The position numbers were made by a program, and so were the translations under genes. The notes under the pieces are model-generated. The model was not told the origin of the DNA. It ran no database searches and saw only the letters and a list, made by a program, of their open reading frames with translations. This document shows, piece after piece, positions 6,309 through 13,752 of a stretch of 13,752 nt of DNA. Every line of letters begins with the position of its first letter. Position 1 is the stretch's first letter. Origin of the DNA: CAYUYM01 sp964449305 (GTDB taxonomy: Bacteria > Bacteroidota > Ignavibacteria > SZUA-365 > CAYQST01); NCBI GenBank assembly GCA_964449305.1, contig CAYUYM010000088.1, positions 1 through 13,752 on the forward strand. The letters are read 5' to 3'.

Positions 6309-8198
6309 ATGAAGACCATCAGCTTCAAATTGATCCTGGCCGTCGCCCTCGCCACCATCGTCACATTCGGCATCTACACGTACTACGGCATCAAGTCGCA
6401 GAGCGCGGCGATGACAGACGAGGTGGAGCGCCACATCAGTCAGTTGAGCGAGACCGTGAAAAGCAGCACGCGGTTCGACATGCTCTTCAACCAGCGCGAA
6501 CGCATCCATCAGACCATCAACACCATCGGGCAGGAATCCTCCATCCACAACATCCGGGTGCTCAACAAGGTGGGTGCCATCATGTACTCCTCCCGCGAAT
6601 CGGAGATCGGCACCATGGTGGACAAGGGCGCGGAGAGCTGCTACGGGTGCCATTCGGCCGACAAGCCCATCGAACGGCTCGACATCGAGAACCGGACGCG
6701 CATCTTCCGGCCGCACCCGGATTCCGCACGCGTCCTGGGCATCATCAACCCCATCTACAACGAGAAATCCTGCTGGGAGGCCGACTGCCACGCGCATTCA
6801 CCGCAGCAGACTGTGCTGGGCGTGCTCGACGTGAGCATCAGCCTGCGCGAGGTGGACAGGCAGATCCACGCGAACGAGATCAAGGCCATCGGCTTCGCCG
6901 TGATCGCGGTGATCGTCTTCAGCCTGCTCATCGGATACTTCATCCGCCGCTGGGTGCATGCGCCCGTCCATGAGCTCGTGACCGCGACCAAGGCGGTTGC
7001 CATGGGGAACCTCGACCACGTGATCACACGCATCCCGAAGGATGAGCTGGGCACCCTGGCCCGGTCCTTCAACGACATGACACGCAGGCTGGCGGAGGTG
7101 CGCTCGCAGCTCTTCCAATCGTCCAAGCTCGCATCCCTTGGGAGGCTTGCCGCAGGCGTGGCGCACGAGCTCAACAACCCGCTCACCGGCGTCCTGACCT
7201 ACAGCAGCTTCCTGCTGAAGCGTGCCGGGGACGACACGGAGATGAAGGAGGATCTCGAGGTCATCGTCCGCGAAACCAAGCGCAGCCGTGAGATCATCAA
7301 GGGCCTGCTGGATTTCGCACGGCAGTCCACGCCGGTGAAATCGGCCATCGATCTCCGCGAGGTGATCGACCGCTCGCTGACCGTGATCACGAACCAGCTG
7401 ACGATCAACAATGTGAAGGTGGTGCGCGTCATCCCGGAGCAGCTCCCGCGCCCCGTGGTGGATGCCAACCAGATCCAGCAGGTGTTCATCAACCTTCTTG
7501 TCAACGCGGTGGACGCGCTTGCGGGGAGGGGCGGAACAATAACGATCAGCATCGAGGAACTCGCCCTTTCGCCGCGAGGCACGGCCCAGATCCGCAACGC
7601 CACATGCCCGAACGACCACCGGCTGATCGACACCGATCATCGCATCGACGGCCAGCCCTCGATCAAGGTGAAGACACGCTTCAACAACAACGAGGGCTTT
7701 GTGCATCTCGATCCCGTGTACGGCCGCTCGCATCATCACTACGGAATCTCCTTCTCGAAGAACGGGACGGCCCAGTTCTTCTGCCCTGAGTGCAACGTGT
7801 CGCTCATCGACGCCGAATCCCGTTGCCCGGAGTGCCGATCACCGATCTTTTCCATCACCGTCCCCGGAAGAGGCATGTGGCGCGGCTGCACGAAGTATGG
7901 CTGCGAATGGCAGGAGTGGACGGCGGTGGACAAGGGTGGCGTGCGCAGCCACCTGCAGATCCAGATCACCGACACCGGTTGCGGCATCCCGGCCGAGGAG
8001 CTCGGCAAGATCTTTGAACCATTCTTCACCACAAAGGGCCAGAAGGGCACAGGGTTGGGCCTGGCGGTCGTCTGGGGAATCATCGACGCACATGAAGGCA
8101 AGGTCACCGTGTCCAGCACTGTCGGGCAAGGGACCACTTTCACCATCCGTCTGCCGGTGGAGCAATCCACGGGCAGTGCATCCAGGTCTGATTCTTGA
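6309..8198 (+). CDS. Sensor histidine kinase: putative heme-binding periplasmic sensor, HAMP, HisKA, HATPase with zinc-ribbon-like insert
   Basis: Membrane kinase of 629 aa. There is a TM helix at about 8-26, a periplasmic sensor at about 27-190, a second TM at about 192-211, a HAMP region at about 212-265, and HisKA with VAHELNNP (phospho-His H286). The ATPase domain has its N box around N395/N399, G1 DTGCGI (555-560) and G2 GTGLGL (580-585). The sensor carries CYGCH (111-115), a c-type heme motif, and CWEADCH (155-161), a CX4CH variant. Between N box and G1, where these domains normally continue within a few dozen residues, about 120 residues are inserted (roughly 425-546). The insert has CPNDH, CPEC (492-495), CPEC (506-509) and GCTKYGC (526-532), a zinc-ribbon or rubredoxin-like pattern, plus a HHH run. 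It follows the redox genes after a 73-base gap, and GAGG lies five bases before the ATG. Likely job: sensing periplasmic redox state or a heme ligand and phosphorylating the two regulators downstream. Confidence 0.93.
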   Translation: MKTISFKLILAVALATIVTFGIYTYYGIKSQSAAMTDEVERHISQLSETVKSSTRFDMLFNQRERIHQTINTIGQESSIHNIRVLNKVGAIMYSSRESEIGTMVDKGAESCYGCHSADKPIERLDIENRTRIFRPHPDSARVLGIINPIYNEKSCWEADCHAHSPQQTVLGVLDVSISLREVDRQIHANEIKAIGFAVIAVIVFSLLIGYFIRRWVHAPVHELVTATKAVAMGNLDHVITRIPKDELGTLARSFNDMTRRLAEVRSQLFQSSKLASLGRLAAGVAHELNNPLTGVLTYSSFLLKRAGDDTEMKEDLEVIVRETKRSREIIKGLLDFARQSTPVKSAIDLREVIDRSLTVITNQLTINNVKVVRVIPEQLPRPVVDANQIQQVFINLLVNAVDALAGRGGTITISIEELALSPRGTAQIRNATCPNDHRLIDTDHRIDGQPSIKVKTRFNNNEGFVHLDPVYGRSHHHYGISFSKNGTAQFFCPECNVSLIDAESRCPECRSPIFSITVPGRGMWRGCTKYGCEWQEWTAVDKGGVRSHLQIQITDTGCGIPAEELGKIFEPFFTTKGQKGTGLGLAVVWGIIDAHEGKVTVSSTVGQGTTFTIRLPVEQSTGSASRSDS

Positions 8199-8208
8199 AA
8201 GGCACCGC

Positions 8209-9018
8209 ATGAGCCACTCCCACGACATCCTGATTGTCGACGATGAAGATGTGATCATCCGATCCGTCATGAAGATCTGTTCACTCGAAGGGTGGACGGT
8301 GGACAGCGCATCCGACGGGGTGCAGGCGCTGGAGAAGGTGCGGACGCACGACTACCGCCTCATCCTTTCGGACATCATGATGCCGGGATACAGCGGGCTC
8401 GAGCTCCTTCGCGCGCTGATCGATCAGCGCGTCAACACCCCGGTGATCATGACCACGGGCTACACCACCGTGGAGAATGCCGCCGAGTCCATCATGCTGG
8501 GGGCCATTGATTTCCTGCCCAAGCCCTTCACGATGGACGAGCTCCTCACCATCATCAAGCGTGGCCTGCGCCATGCGGAGATCTACGGCGCACGTGGCGG
8601 ATGCACCCTGCCGGACGCCGGTGGCCCCACCCCCATCGCCTGCCCCGCCGGCTACCACCGCCTGGGATGCACCACATGGATGCTCCCCGGCGACGACGGC
8701 TCCGTGCGCATCGGCGCCACGGGGCACTACCTATCGACGCTCGATTCCGTGGAGGAGGTGGTCCTGTTCGAGCGCGATGCGATGCTCCTCCAGGGCAACG
8801 TCTGCGCCCAGTTGCGCTCCGTCGACGGGATGACGCACAACCTGCTCTGTGCGATGAGCGGCAGCATCCTCGATCGCAACGAGGCGCTTCTCACCAATCC
8901 CCACCTGCTCCGGACAGCCCCCTTCACGCTCGGATGGATCTATCGCATCCTCCCGACGGAATACCAGACGAACCTTCAGTATCTTGTGCCATGTGCACAG
9001 CGTGACGCACAGCCCTGA
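8209..9018 (+). CDS. Response regulator with REC domain fused to a GcvH-like domain lacking the lipoyl lysine
   Basis: Cytoplasmic protein of 269 aa. Residues 5-125 are a complete receiver: acidic D11/D12, phospho-acceptor D55 (LSDIMMP), T82/T83 and K105 (PKPF). Residues about 145-255 follow the glycine cleavage H-protein pattern: an aromatic entry segment, DGSVRIGATGHYLSTL (like the VGIT..A...LGD region of GcvH), the SVDGMTH hairpin, CAMSGSILDRNEAL (like APVSGEIVAVNDAL), and an ending GWIYRI (like GGWIFKI). At the hairpin where GcvH carries its lipoylated lysine there is no lysine. There is no DNA-binding domain, so the output is probably protein contact. AAAGG precedes the ATG at a good distance and the gene starts ten bases after the kinase stop. 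The REC call is certain; the H-like call rests on motif alignment by eye. Confidence 0.88.
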   Translation: MSHSHDILIVDDEDVIIRSVMKICSLEGWTVDSASDGVQALEKVRTHDYRLILSDIMMPGYSGLELLRALIDQRVNTPVIMTTGYTTVENAAESIMLGAIDFLPKPFTMDELLTIIKRGLRHAEIYGARGGCTLPDAGGPTPIACPAGYHRLGCTTWMLPGDDGSVRIGATGHYLSTLDSVEEVVLFERDAMLLQGNVCAQLRSVDGMTHNLLCAMSGSILDRNEALLTNPHLLRTAPFTLGWIYRILPTEYQTNLQYLVPCAQRDAQP

Positions 9019-9096
9019 ACGGGCGGGGCGCAGGCAGACCGGCCGCGCCAGCCAGAACACTTCGAATCGTGACATACATCCTCAAGGAGACCTTCC

Positions 9097-10245
9097 ATGC
9101 CACTCTTCATCGCCGCCGTTGTCGTATTCATCATCGCGGACATCCTCATACGGATCATCGGAAAACGGATGCAGGAGACCAAGCTTCAACGCGACAGGGA
9201 AAAAATACTCGAGACCTCGCTCCGCCTCGATTACAGCCGTGAGGCGAAGACCCTCAAGCGTGCCGAGGTCGACAAACCCAAGGCCCGCATCCTCTGCGTG
9301 GATGACGAGGAGGTGATTCTCGGCAGCTTCCGCAAGATCCTCGTGCTCGACGGCTATTCCGTCGACACGGTCGAGAAAGGCCAGGAGGCGCTCGGACTCA
9401 TCCAGATGCATCACTATGACTTCGTCTTCACCGACCTCAAGATGCCCGAGATGGATGGCATCGAGGTCACCAAATCGGTGAAGCACATCCGCCCCGACAT
9501 CGATGTGGTCATCATCACCGGCTTCGCCACCGTGGAGACGGCGGTCGATTGCATGAAGTTCGGCGCCATGGATTATGTGCAGAAGCCGTTCACCGAGGAT
9601 GAGCTGCTGGAGTTCACGAAGAAGATCCTTGTCAAGCGCCAGGATCGCATCCAGAAGCAGCTCAAGCCCAAGGTGTCCATCACCCACCAGGCCATGGATG
9701 CCCGCCCCCGCGAGGGTGAGTTCTCCATCCCGGGCGGCGTGTTCATCGCGCCAGGACATTGCTGGGCGGCCCTGCGCCAGGATGGCAATGTCCTTGTCGG
9801 AATCGACGACTTCGCGAAAAAGCTCATCGGGAGAATCGACGACATCGAGTTCCCGAACCTTGGCATGAAGGTGACCGGGGGGCAGACGCTCTTCAGCATC
9901 AAACAGGGCAACCGCCTCATCCGCTTCCACTCCCCCGTCTCGGGCAAGGTGACAGGCATCAACAATGCCATCCGCGATGAGAAGGATCAGCTCGACATCA
10001 CCCCCTACGGCAGGAACTGGTTCTGCACCATTGATGCCGACGCCATTGATGCTGAGCTTCCGAAGATGAGGATCGGTGCCGCCGCCGTGGCTCTGTACCA
10101 GGACGACATCGAGCGGGCGAAGAAGTTCCTCGCCGGCATCGAGTATCGCTCGGTGGAGGGCCCCGACGAGCCGCTGCGCGTGGGTGAGATGGAGGATCTG
10201 CGGGACAACGACTGGGAGGCCGCCTGCCGCGAATTCTTCGCGTGA
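9097..10245 (+). CDS. Membrane-anchored response regulator: TM, REC, GcvH-like domain
   Basis: Protein of 382 aa with an N-terminal membrane helix (about 3-22) followed by basic residues, predicting a cytoplasmic body, and a charged, probably helical linker (about 23-60). A full REC domain spans about 62-182, with D69/D70, phospho-acceptor D113 (FTDLKMP), T141 and K163 (QKPF). Residues about 212-315 resemble GcvH strongly: GHCWAALRQDGNVLVGIDDFA, LIGRIDDIEFPNLG, then SPVSGKVTGINNAI and YGRNWFCTI. K269 lies in the hairpin but three positions further from the PVSG motif than the lipoyl lysine of GcvH, so lipoylation is doubtful. A C-terminal extension (about 316-382) has no recognised domain. 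AAGGAGA stands six bases before the ATG. It is evidently a paralogue of the preceding gene in architecture, and last in the operon, ahead of the 10266-10295 hairpin. Confidence 0.88.
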   Translation: MPLFIAAVVVFIIADILIRIIGKRMQETKLQRDREKILETSLRLDYSREAKTLKRAEVDKPKARILCVDDEEVILGSFRKILVLDGYSVDTVEKGQEALGLIQMHHYDFVFTDLKMPEMDGIEVTKSVKHIRPDIDVVIITGFATVETAVDCMKFGAMDYVQKPFTEDELLEFTKKILVKRQDRIQKQLKPKVSITHQAMDARPREGEFSIPGGVFIAPGHCWAALRQDGNVLVGIDDFAKKLIGRIDDIEFPNLGMKVTGGQTLFSIKQGNRLIRFHSPVSGKVTGINNAIRDEKDQLDITPYGRNWFCTIDADAIDAELPKMRIGAAAVALYQDDIERAKKFLAGIEYRSVEGPDEPLRVGEMEDLRDNDWEAACREFFA

Positions 10246-10265
10246 GATGCATCTCCACAGAAGAG

Positions 10266-10295
10266 AACACAGGCCGCCCCCGGGCGGCCTGTGTT
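10266..10295. terminator. Bidirectional hairpin terminator between convergent operons
   Basis: AACACAGGCCGCC (10266-10278) pairs with GGCGGCCTGTGTT (10283-10295): a perfect 13-bp stem with a four-base loop, CCCG. It lies 20 bases after the stop of the plus-strand operon and within two bases of the stop of the minus-strand regulator. Long U-runs are lacking on both sides, but the position and stem strength fit a shared terminator. Confidence 0.8.
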
Positions 10296-10296
10296 G

Positions 10297-11685
10297 TCAC
10301 AGTTGCAGGAGAAACGCGTAGAATTCCTTCTCCGAAGAGATGCCCAGCTTCGAACGAAGACGCGAGCGAGCCACCTTGACGCTGTTGCTGCTCTTGTATG
10401 TGAGCTCGGCGATCTCCTTGGTGGAAAGGTTCAGGCGCGACAGCGCACAGAGCTTGAGCTCGCTCAGCGACAGGTCGGGGCAATGCTCATGAAGGTTGCG
10501 GTAGAATGCGGGGTGGATGTTCTCGAAGCGCTTGCGGAACTCATCCCACACACGGCGGTCGAGATGCGTCCCGATCTTGTTGATGACGATCTGGAGTCCC
10601 GACCGCACGGCATCGTTTGTGGCCCTCCCCTTCAACTCCAGCAGGTCCTGCATGAGTGACCGATGGAACTCGTTGACCTGGAGCAGGAACACAGTCTGCG
10701 AGGCCAGCTCACTCATCTTCCCCTCCAATTGAAACTGGAGCTGTCGCCGGGTCTCCTCCGCAGTCTGGTGGCGCTCCTTCTCCACCTTCTTCCAATTGGC
10801 CATGTCCCGGATGAGGAAGAACAGGGCATTCGCCACACCCGCCTCGTCCCGAATCACGGCGCTGCCCACCTCCACATCGAGATCGGCTCCGTCCACCGCC
10901 CGCCCCGCGCAAAGCAGGGGTTCCACCGATGGCATCGTGAACATGGACTGCACGTGCTCGTCCAGCACGCCCGTGCGCCCGGGATCGAGAAGCGCTCCGA
11001 TGGCACGCCCCGCCAGCTCCTCCGGCGATGCAGCGTGGAACAGCCTCGCTCCGTTGTCGGTCGCAAAGTCGATCACGCCTTCGAGATTCGTGATGACGAT
11101 GCCGTCGGGACAGGTGCTCAGATAGGTCGACAGGCGCGCATCGGTCGCCTTCAGGTCGGACATGGTGGCGCGATGCGCCTCCACCTCGCTCACGAGTTCG
11201 GCGTTCACTGTCCGCAAAGCCGACTCCGACTGCTCCAGCCGCCGATGGTATTTGTCGGTCCTGATGGCAAGCGCGATGTTGGCCTCGAGCTCGCGGTAGT
11301 TGAAGGGTTTGAGGATGTAGCCCGAGGCGCCGAGCTTCTTGAGCCGCTGGATGAGGTCCATCGTGCTGTAGGAGGTGATGAACAACACGGGGAGGGCGAA
11401 GCGCTCCATGATGATGGCCGCGGTTTCGATCCCATCCATGCGGCCCTCGATCATGATGTCCATGAGCACGAGATCCGGGTGTTGCGTCCCTGCGGCGGCG
11501 ATGGCCTCGTCGCCCGTGGAGACGATGTCCACCACCGAGTATCCCATGGATTCGAGGCTGTCCTTGATGTCGACCGCGATGAGGCGTTCATCCTCGACGA
11601 TGAGGATGCGGTCGCGTGGGAGCTCGCCGGTGGAGCCGGGCATGAGCGGGGAGTCCGGGGAGGAATGGGGCCTTGCGGTGTCCAT
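10297..11685 (-). CDS. Response regulator: REC, PAS, C-terminal LuxR-like helix-turn-helix
   Basis: Predicted transcription regulator of 462 aa. The receiver spans about 25-145, with E31/D32, phospho-acceptor D76 (LMDIMIEG), T104 and K126 (LKPF). A coiled coil (about 146-182) leads to a PAS domain (about 185-300), where the motif CPDGIVITNLEGVIDFA is visible. A second charged helical stretch (about 300-350) follows, and then a C-terminal HTH with LSLSELKLCALSRLNLSTKEIA and SVKVARSRLRSKLGI (about 405-450), the form common in Bacteroidota/Chlorobiota two-component regulators. It starts 12 bases after the stop of the sensor kinase gene on the same strand, so the two are almost certainly a pair. 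ATG 11685 is used; ATG 11643 would remove 14 non-conserved residues, and neither has a clear ribosome site. Target genes are unknown. Confidence 0.92.
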   Translation of the reverse strand: MDTARPHSSPDSPLMPGSTGELPRDRILIVEDERLIAVDIKDSLESMGYSVVDIVSTGDEAIAAAGTQHPDLVLMDIMIEGRMDGIETAAIIMERFALPVLFITSYSTMDLIQRLKKLGASGYILKPFNYRELEANIALAIRTDKYHRRLEQSESALRTVNAELVSEVEAHRATMSDLKATDARLSTYLSTCPDGIVITNLEGVIDFATDNGARLFHAASPEELAGRAIGALLDPGRTGVLDEHVQSMFTMPSVEPLLCAGRAVDGADLDVEVGSAVIRDEAGVANALFFLIRDMANWKKVEKERHQTAEETRRQLQFQLEGKMSELASQTVFLLQVNEFHRSLMQDLLELKGRATNDAVRSGLQIVINKIGTHLDRRVWDEFRKRFENIHPAFYRNLHEHCPDLSLSELKLCALSRLNLSTKEIAELTYKSSNSVKVARSRLRSKLGISSEKEFYAFLLQL

Positions 11686-11697
11686 GGATGAGCAGGA

Positions 11698-13752
11698 TCA
11701 GGTGATCGGAGGAAGGGTGTGTCGATGCAGGTATTCCGGTTCGGTGAATTCCATGGTGAAGCATGTGCCTGCCGAGCCATCGAAGGTGTATCGCCCGTGG
11801 AGCTGGTCGCCGAGGATGCGGACCATGCGGAGGCCCAGGGTCCGGCTCTCGAGGGGATCAATGTCGGCTGGGAGACCTATGCCGTTGTCGGCCACCTCCA
11901 GATGCCAGCGCCGATCGCCGATGCGATGCGCGGAGACGCGGAGCATGGGGGCGGGGAACCCGGCGAAGGCGTATTTGCAGCTGTTGGTGATGAGCTCGTT
12001 GACGATGAGGCCACAGGGGATGGCGGCGTCGATGCTGATCGGCAGATCGTCCACATCGATGTCGAGGCGGATCTGCCTGTCGAGGTTCTGCGTGGCGGTG
12101 ATGATGGACGAGGCGAGCGATTTGAGGTAGTGCTCCAGACTGATCGCACCGATGCTCCCGGACTGGTAGAGCATCTCGTGGATGAGGCTGATGCTCATGA
12201 TGCGCCCCTGGATCTCCCGGAGGCTGGCGATGGCCCCGGAGTCCGAGAGCGCATTCACCTGGAGGTTGATCATGGTGGTGAGGATCTGCAGGTTGTTCTT
12301 CACCCGGTGATGGATCTCGCCCAGAAGGATGTCCTTCTCCTTCAGGGCCTGGAACAGCTTCATCTCCGTGCGTTTTCTGTCGGAGATGTCGCGCGACACA
12401 GCGACAATGCCTCCGATGGCGGGGTTGTCGGACTGGTTGACCCCCGTCGCCTCCATCCAGATGAAGGACCCATCCTTGTTCCGATAGCGGAACTGCACCG
12501 AGATCACCTGCCCGGGCCTCCTCATCCCCTCCTCGATGGCCGACACCACCGCAGGCAGATCCTCCGGATGCATGAGATCCGTGGTGTCCATGCTGAGCAT
12601 CTCCTCGATCTCATAGCCATGGATGCGTGTGGCGGCCGGGGAGTTGTAGAGAATCTCGCCCCGCGGTCCGAGGATGGTGAAGATGTCGGGCGACATCTCC
12701 ATCATTGCGCGGAAGCGGTCCTCACTGCGCGTGAGGCGCTCCTGATCCCGTGTGCTTTCGGTGAGGACGTTTTCCAGAATGCGTGTACGCAGTTGCACGG
12801 CATCGTCCAGCTCGCGGTTCAGTGTCAGAAGGCGCTCATTCACCGCCCGGTTGTGGAGGTAGGTGTAGACCATGGCGAGGGACAGGCCGACGATGAACAC
12901 GAGCGAACACATCAGCAGGATGAAGGTGGCGCGCTGCCGCGTCGCGATTGCAGCGGTGAGCCCCTCGGACTTGCGCTGCAGCTCGTTGCGATACTCGAGT
13001 GTGGCGATCTCCAGCTCACCGCTCTTCGCCCGCATTTCCGCATCAGCGCTGACGGCATCGTCGAGGTGATCCATGGCCCTGCGGTAATCGCCCCGGGCCT
13101 CGTACAGCTCGTGGAGGCATTCGGCGAGGTGCTTCCTTTCCGCGGTGAAATCGGAGGCGCGGACAAGCGCGTACCCGGCGAGGAGATGATCCTCCGCGCG
13201 TCGATCGTCGTGCATGCACATGAAGAGCTCGCCGAGGTCGGCCCTGCTCGAGGCCACCAGCCGGACGTTGTTGATGGCGCGTCGCGCCTCAAGCGCGCGC
13301 AGGTGGAACCGCAGCGCATCCTCATACCTGCCGAGCTGCTGATGACACCGGGCGATGCGTGATGCAAGTGATCCGACAAGTACCATGTCGTCGAGAGAGT
13401 CAGCGATCGAGCATGCCTGCACGAAGCACCCGATGGCGGCGGTGTGGTCCCTTCCCGGTCCGAGGTGCAGGTCGCCGAGCAGGGCCAGGGACTGCGCCTC
13501 CCCGGCCAGGTCATGATTCTGGCGGGCGAGCATCTGCATGGTGGTGATGCTGCGACGTGCCTCGTCGATGCGGCCCTGCCTGAGGCGGAGCTGGGCGGAG
13601 AGTCCCGCCAGGTACGGCGCGTGGGCGGACGACGCCGTCCTGCGCACAAGGGCAGCGGCCTCGGTCAGGTGTTGTTCGGCACCCGAAAGCTGGCCGAGCA
13701 ACAGGTGGATTTCCACGATGCGCAGCCTGACCCTGATCACGGCGGTCATGTC
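11698..13752 (-). CDS. Sensor histidine kinase with TPR repeats, TM, PAS and HisKA_2/HATPase (5' end outside window)
   Basis: At least 684 residues; positions here count from the in-window ATG at 13749. TPR-type helical repeats fill about 5-240 (for example GRYEDALRFHLRALEAR). One TM helix lies at about 274-298, then a coiled coil (about 300-345) and a PAS domain with its PAC part (about 345-460, ending AVSRDISDRK). The HisKA_2 motif EIHHRVKNNLQ (478-488, phospho-His probably H481) is followed by an ATPase domain with NELITNS (584-590) and DNGIGLP (621-627). The frame stays open to the window edge and no signal peptide precedes the first repeat. In this family the TPR region is usually exported, so the real start is probably further upstream. 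It likely phosphorylates the REC-PAS-HTH regulator encoded 12 bases downstream. The signal sensed by the TPR region cannot be told from sequence. Confidence 0.92.
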   Translation of the reverse strand, partial: DMTAVIRVRLRIVEIHLLLGQLSGAEQHLTEAAALVRRTASSAHAPYLAGLSAQLRLRQGRIDEARRSITTMQMLARQNHDLAGEAQSLALLGDLHLGPGRDHTAAIGCFVQACSIADSLDDMVLVGSLASRIARCHQQLGRYEDALRFHLRALEARRAINNVRLVASSRADLGELFMCMHDDRRAEDHLLAGYALVRASDFTAERKHLAECLHELYEARGDYRRAMDHLDDAVSADAEMRAKSGELEIATLEYRNELQRKSEGLTAAIATRQRATFILLMCSLVFIVGLSLAMVYTYLHNRAVNERLLTLNRELDDAVQLRTRILENVLTESTRDQERLTRSEDRFRAMMEMSPDIFTILGPRGEILYNSPAATRIHGYEIEEMLSMDTTDLMHPEDLPAVVSAIEEGMRRPGQVISVQFRYRNKDGSFIWMEATGVNQSDNPAIGGIVAVSRDISDRKRTEMKLFQALKEKDILLGEIHHRVKNNLQILTTMINLQVNALSDSGAIASLREIQGRIMSISLIHEMLYQSGSIGAISLEHYLKSLASSIITATQNLDRQIRLDIDVDDLPISIDAAIPCGLIVNELITNSCKYAFAGFPAPMLRVSAHRIGDRRWHLEVADNGIGLPADIDPLESRTLGLRMVRILGDQLHGRYTFDGSAGTCFTMEFTEPEYLHRHTLPPIT

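Noticed and set aside
5330..6373. Minus-strand open frame of 347 codons opposite the multiheme cytochrome
   Set aside because: The plus strand encodes 13 CxxCH motifs with a signal peptide; the minus frame is Ala/Val/Gly/Arg-rich with no motif.
10663..11691. Plus-strand open frame of 342 codons opposite the REC-PAS-HTH regulator
   Set aside because: Antisense shadow of a regulator with clear REC and HTH motifs.
11719..13362. Plus-strand open frame of 547 codons opposite the TPR-PAS kinase
   Set aside because: It is fully antisense to a kinase with TPR, PAS, HisKA_2 and ATPase motifs, and its own translation shows no domain; a GC-driven shadow.
1..13752. CRISPR arrays, tRNA/rRNA genes, transposases, phage genes
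   Set aside because: No regularly spaced repeats, RNA gene signatures or recombinase motifs were seen by eye on either strand.

Overview
The window is GC-rich bacterial DNA that is almost entirely coding. Two features point to the Bacteroidota/Chlorobiota side of the FCB group (Ignavibacteria or Kapabacteria-like lineages are plausible). One is the TPR-PAS-HisKA_2 sensor kinase paired with a REC-PAS regulator whose C-terminal helix-turn-helix is of the type common in that group. The other is the weak Shine-Dalgarno use at several starts. This taxonomic guess is an inference from gene style, not from a marker phylogeny.

Layout. (1) 1-776, minus: 5' part of atpD (F-type ATP synthase beta), cut by the window edge, with a sigma70-like promoter at 827-855. 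(2) 960-2720, minus: an exported GH13 alpha-amylase-family protein of the cyclomaltodextrinase/neopullulanase type whose active-site motifs are all altered. A 13-bp direct repeat lies on both sides of it. (3) 2936-10245, plus: a six-gene cluster. Its first three genes encode a membrane redox complex of Hmc/HybA-NrfD type: a Tat-exported four-cluster ferredoxin, an NrfD/HybB quinone-site membrane protein and a 13-CxxCH multiheme cytochrome c. The next three encode signalling proteins: a histidine kinase with a putative heme-binding periplasmic sensor and a zinc-ribbon-like insertion inside its ATPase domain, then two response regulators whose output domain resembles the glycine cleavage H protein (GcvH) instead of a DNA-binding domain. 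The second regulator is membrane-anchored. (4) 10266-10295: a strong hairpin between convergent transcription units. (5) 10297-13752, minus: a second two-component pair, a TPR-PAS-HisKA_2 kinase (5' end outside the window) followed by a REC-PAS-HTH regulator.

How it may work together. The FeS protein, NrfD protein and multiheme cytochrome would move electrons between the quinone pool and periplasmic carriers. The co-oriented heme kinase could read periplasmic redox state or a heme ligand and phosphorylate the two REC-GcvH-like proteins. Because neither regulator has a recognisable DNA-binding domain, their output may be protein-protein contact, perhaps at the membrane complex itself. This redox complex plus heme/zinc kinase plus paired REC-GcvH-like proteins is the most interesting system in the window. 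The degenerate amylase homologue is a separate, second point of interest.
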